From an uncultured Collinsella sp. (lineage in GTDB: Bacteria > Actinomycetota > Coriobacteriia > Coriobacteriales > Coriobacteriaceae), in contig CABVBR010000100.1 of the NCBI GenBank assembly GCA_902496645.1, positions 1 to 7,427 on the forward strand: a stretch of 7,427 bases of DNA, in the 5' to 3' direction. How positions within the stretch are numbered: position 1 is the stretch's first letter; each line of letters begins with the position of its first letter. Made by a program: the position numbers and the translations under genes. This document shows, piece after piece, positions 6,969-7,427 of the stretch. The notes beneath the pieces are model-generated. The model searched no databases. It saw only the letters and a list, made by a program, of their open reading frames with translations, and was not told the DNA's origin.

Positions 6969-6996
6969 AGTATACACGAGGAATCGCAAAGTGCAA
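6969..6996 (-). promoter_or_regulatory. Sigma-70-like promoter of the tRNA-Ser genes
   Basis: On the minus strand TTGCAC (-35, at 6996-6991) is separated by 16 bases from TATACT (-10, at 6974-6969). The -10 matches the consensus in five of six positions; the -35 is weaker. The predicted start lies about 10 bases before the mature 5' end of tRNA-Ser(GGA). Confidence 0.7.
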
Positions 6997-7427
6997 ACAG
7001 AAAAGTTGGCATTTTTTAAAACGCTTGGCCGCGTTTGGCGTTGCAGCGGGGTTTGAGATGCCAAAAAACAGCTTCCGACCAGCGTGGTTGATCAACTCAA
7101 TTGTTCAAAAGGGGTATTCATAAGCGACTTGGCAATGAATTTAAAAATCTTTGGGTGGTACTGTGGACCACTGGTATGCATTTTGCGACCACAGCCTTGT
7201 GCCCGTTGACCTGCGGCTTGGCTCAGCTTGTCCCCGCGGCATCGTATCTTGTCCACAAATCCGTCAAGCTCTTGGTCGGCATTTGGTTGGAATGCGCATG
7301 AAACGTGGTGCGAGCATGGGCATATGTGGAGGTCATGAGGTTGTAGCTGCATATTCTTGCGGCCTGGGAGGTTGAAAGATATTATTACCAAGTCTTTTCC
7401 TGCTTCAGGCGCACCTTCACGACCTGA
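6997..7427. other. Region without a recognisable gene
   Basis: I see no gene I can defend in these 431 bases. An AAACGC-GCGTTT hairpin (7019-7036) has a short T-run on the minus strand and could be the tail of a minus-strand transcript; TTGGCAT (7006-7012) pairs with ATGCCAA (7058-7064) around it. A minus-strand frame is open from the window's right edge down to a stop at 7092 (about 111 codons). Its residues are rich in Cys, His and Gln and resemble no family I know, and no start or ribosome binding site is visible inside the window. The stretch is less GC-rich than the rest and may be decayed or regulatory DNA. Confidence 0.5.

Noticed and set aside
7001..7427. Small stable RNA such as SRP RNA near the tRNA cluster
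   Set aside because: The conserved SRP RNA tip and other landmark motifs are not found.

Overview
The window looks like chromosomal DNA from a high-GC Coriobacteriia-type actinobacterium; Collinsella or a close relative is my best guess. That rests on codon use rich in GAG, AAG and CGC, the protein families present, and seryl-tRNA genes with encoded CCA. It is an inference, not a database result. Long open frames opposite the high-GC genes are compositional shadows and are left out.

Positions 1-3231, plus strand: the 3' end of a bifunctional-nuclease (BFN/DUF151) gene, a small two-helix membrane protein, a 149-residue acidic cytosolic protein of unknown function, and a complete ribosome-associated GTPase TypA/BipA. 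The first three are closely spaced and probably one transcript; typA follows after 117 bases. A strong intrinsic terminator lies behind typA, followed by an intergenic hairpin with two mutually exclusive foldings.

Positions 3299-5240, minus strand: a TRIC/YadS-type (UPF0126) membrane channel-like protein, starting at TTG. Then comes a secreted or membrane-anchored protein with a bactofilin-like parallel-beta region and several C-terminal membrane segments. A perfect 9-base inverted repeat sits just upstream of the latter's ribosome binding site and is a good operator or leader-hairpin candidate.

Positions 5354-6620: the most unusual part of the window. One gene for a DUF559/Vsr-like PD-(D/E)XK protein with an AbiEi-like layout is enclosed by two 81-base repeats in inverted orientation (about 72 of 81 identical). 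Each repeat contains its own 17-base inverted repeat around a 19-base loop, and the loop is conserved between copies. There is no transposase. The right repeat abuts a truncated tRNA-Ser remnant whose 3' 25 bases are identical to the intact tRNA-Ser(CGA) about 70 bases further on, in opposite orientation. This looks like a non-autonomous mobile cassette inserted at a tRNA gene.

Positions 6686-6996: a bidirectional terminator, tRNA-Ser(CGA), an inter-tRNA terminator-like hairpin, tRNA-Ser(GGA) and its sigma-70-like promoter, all read on the minus strand except the bidirectional terminator. Positions 6997-7427 hold no gene I can recognise.
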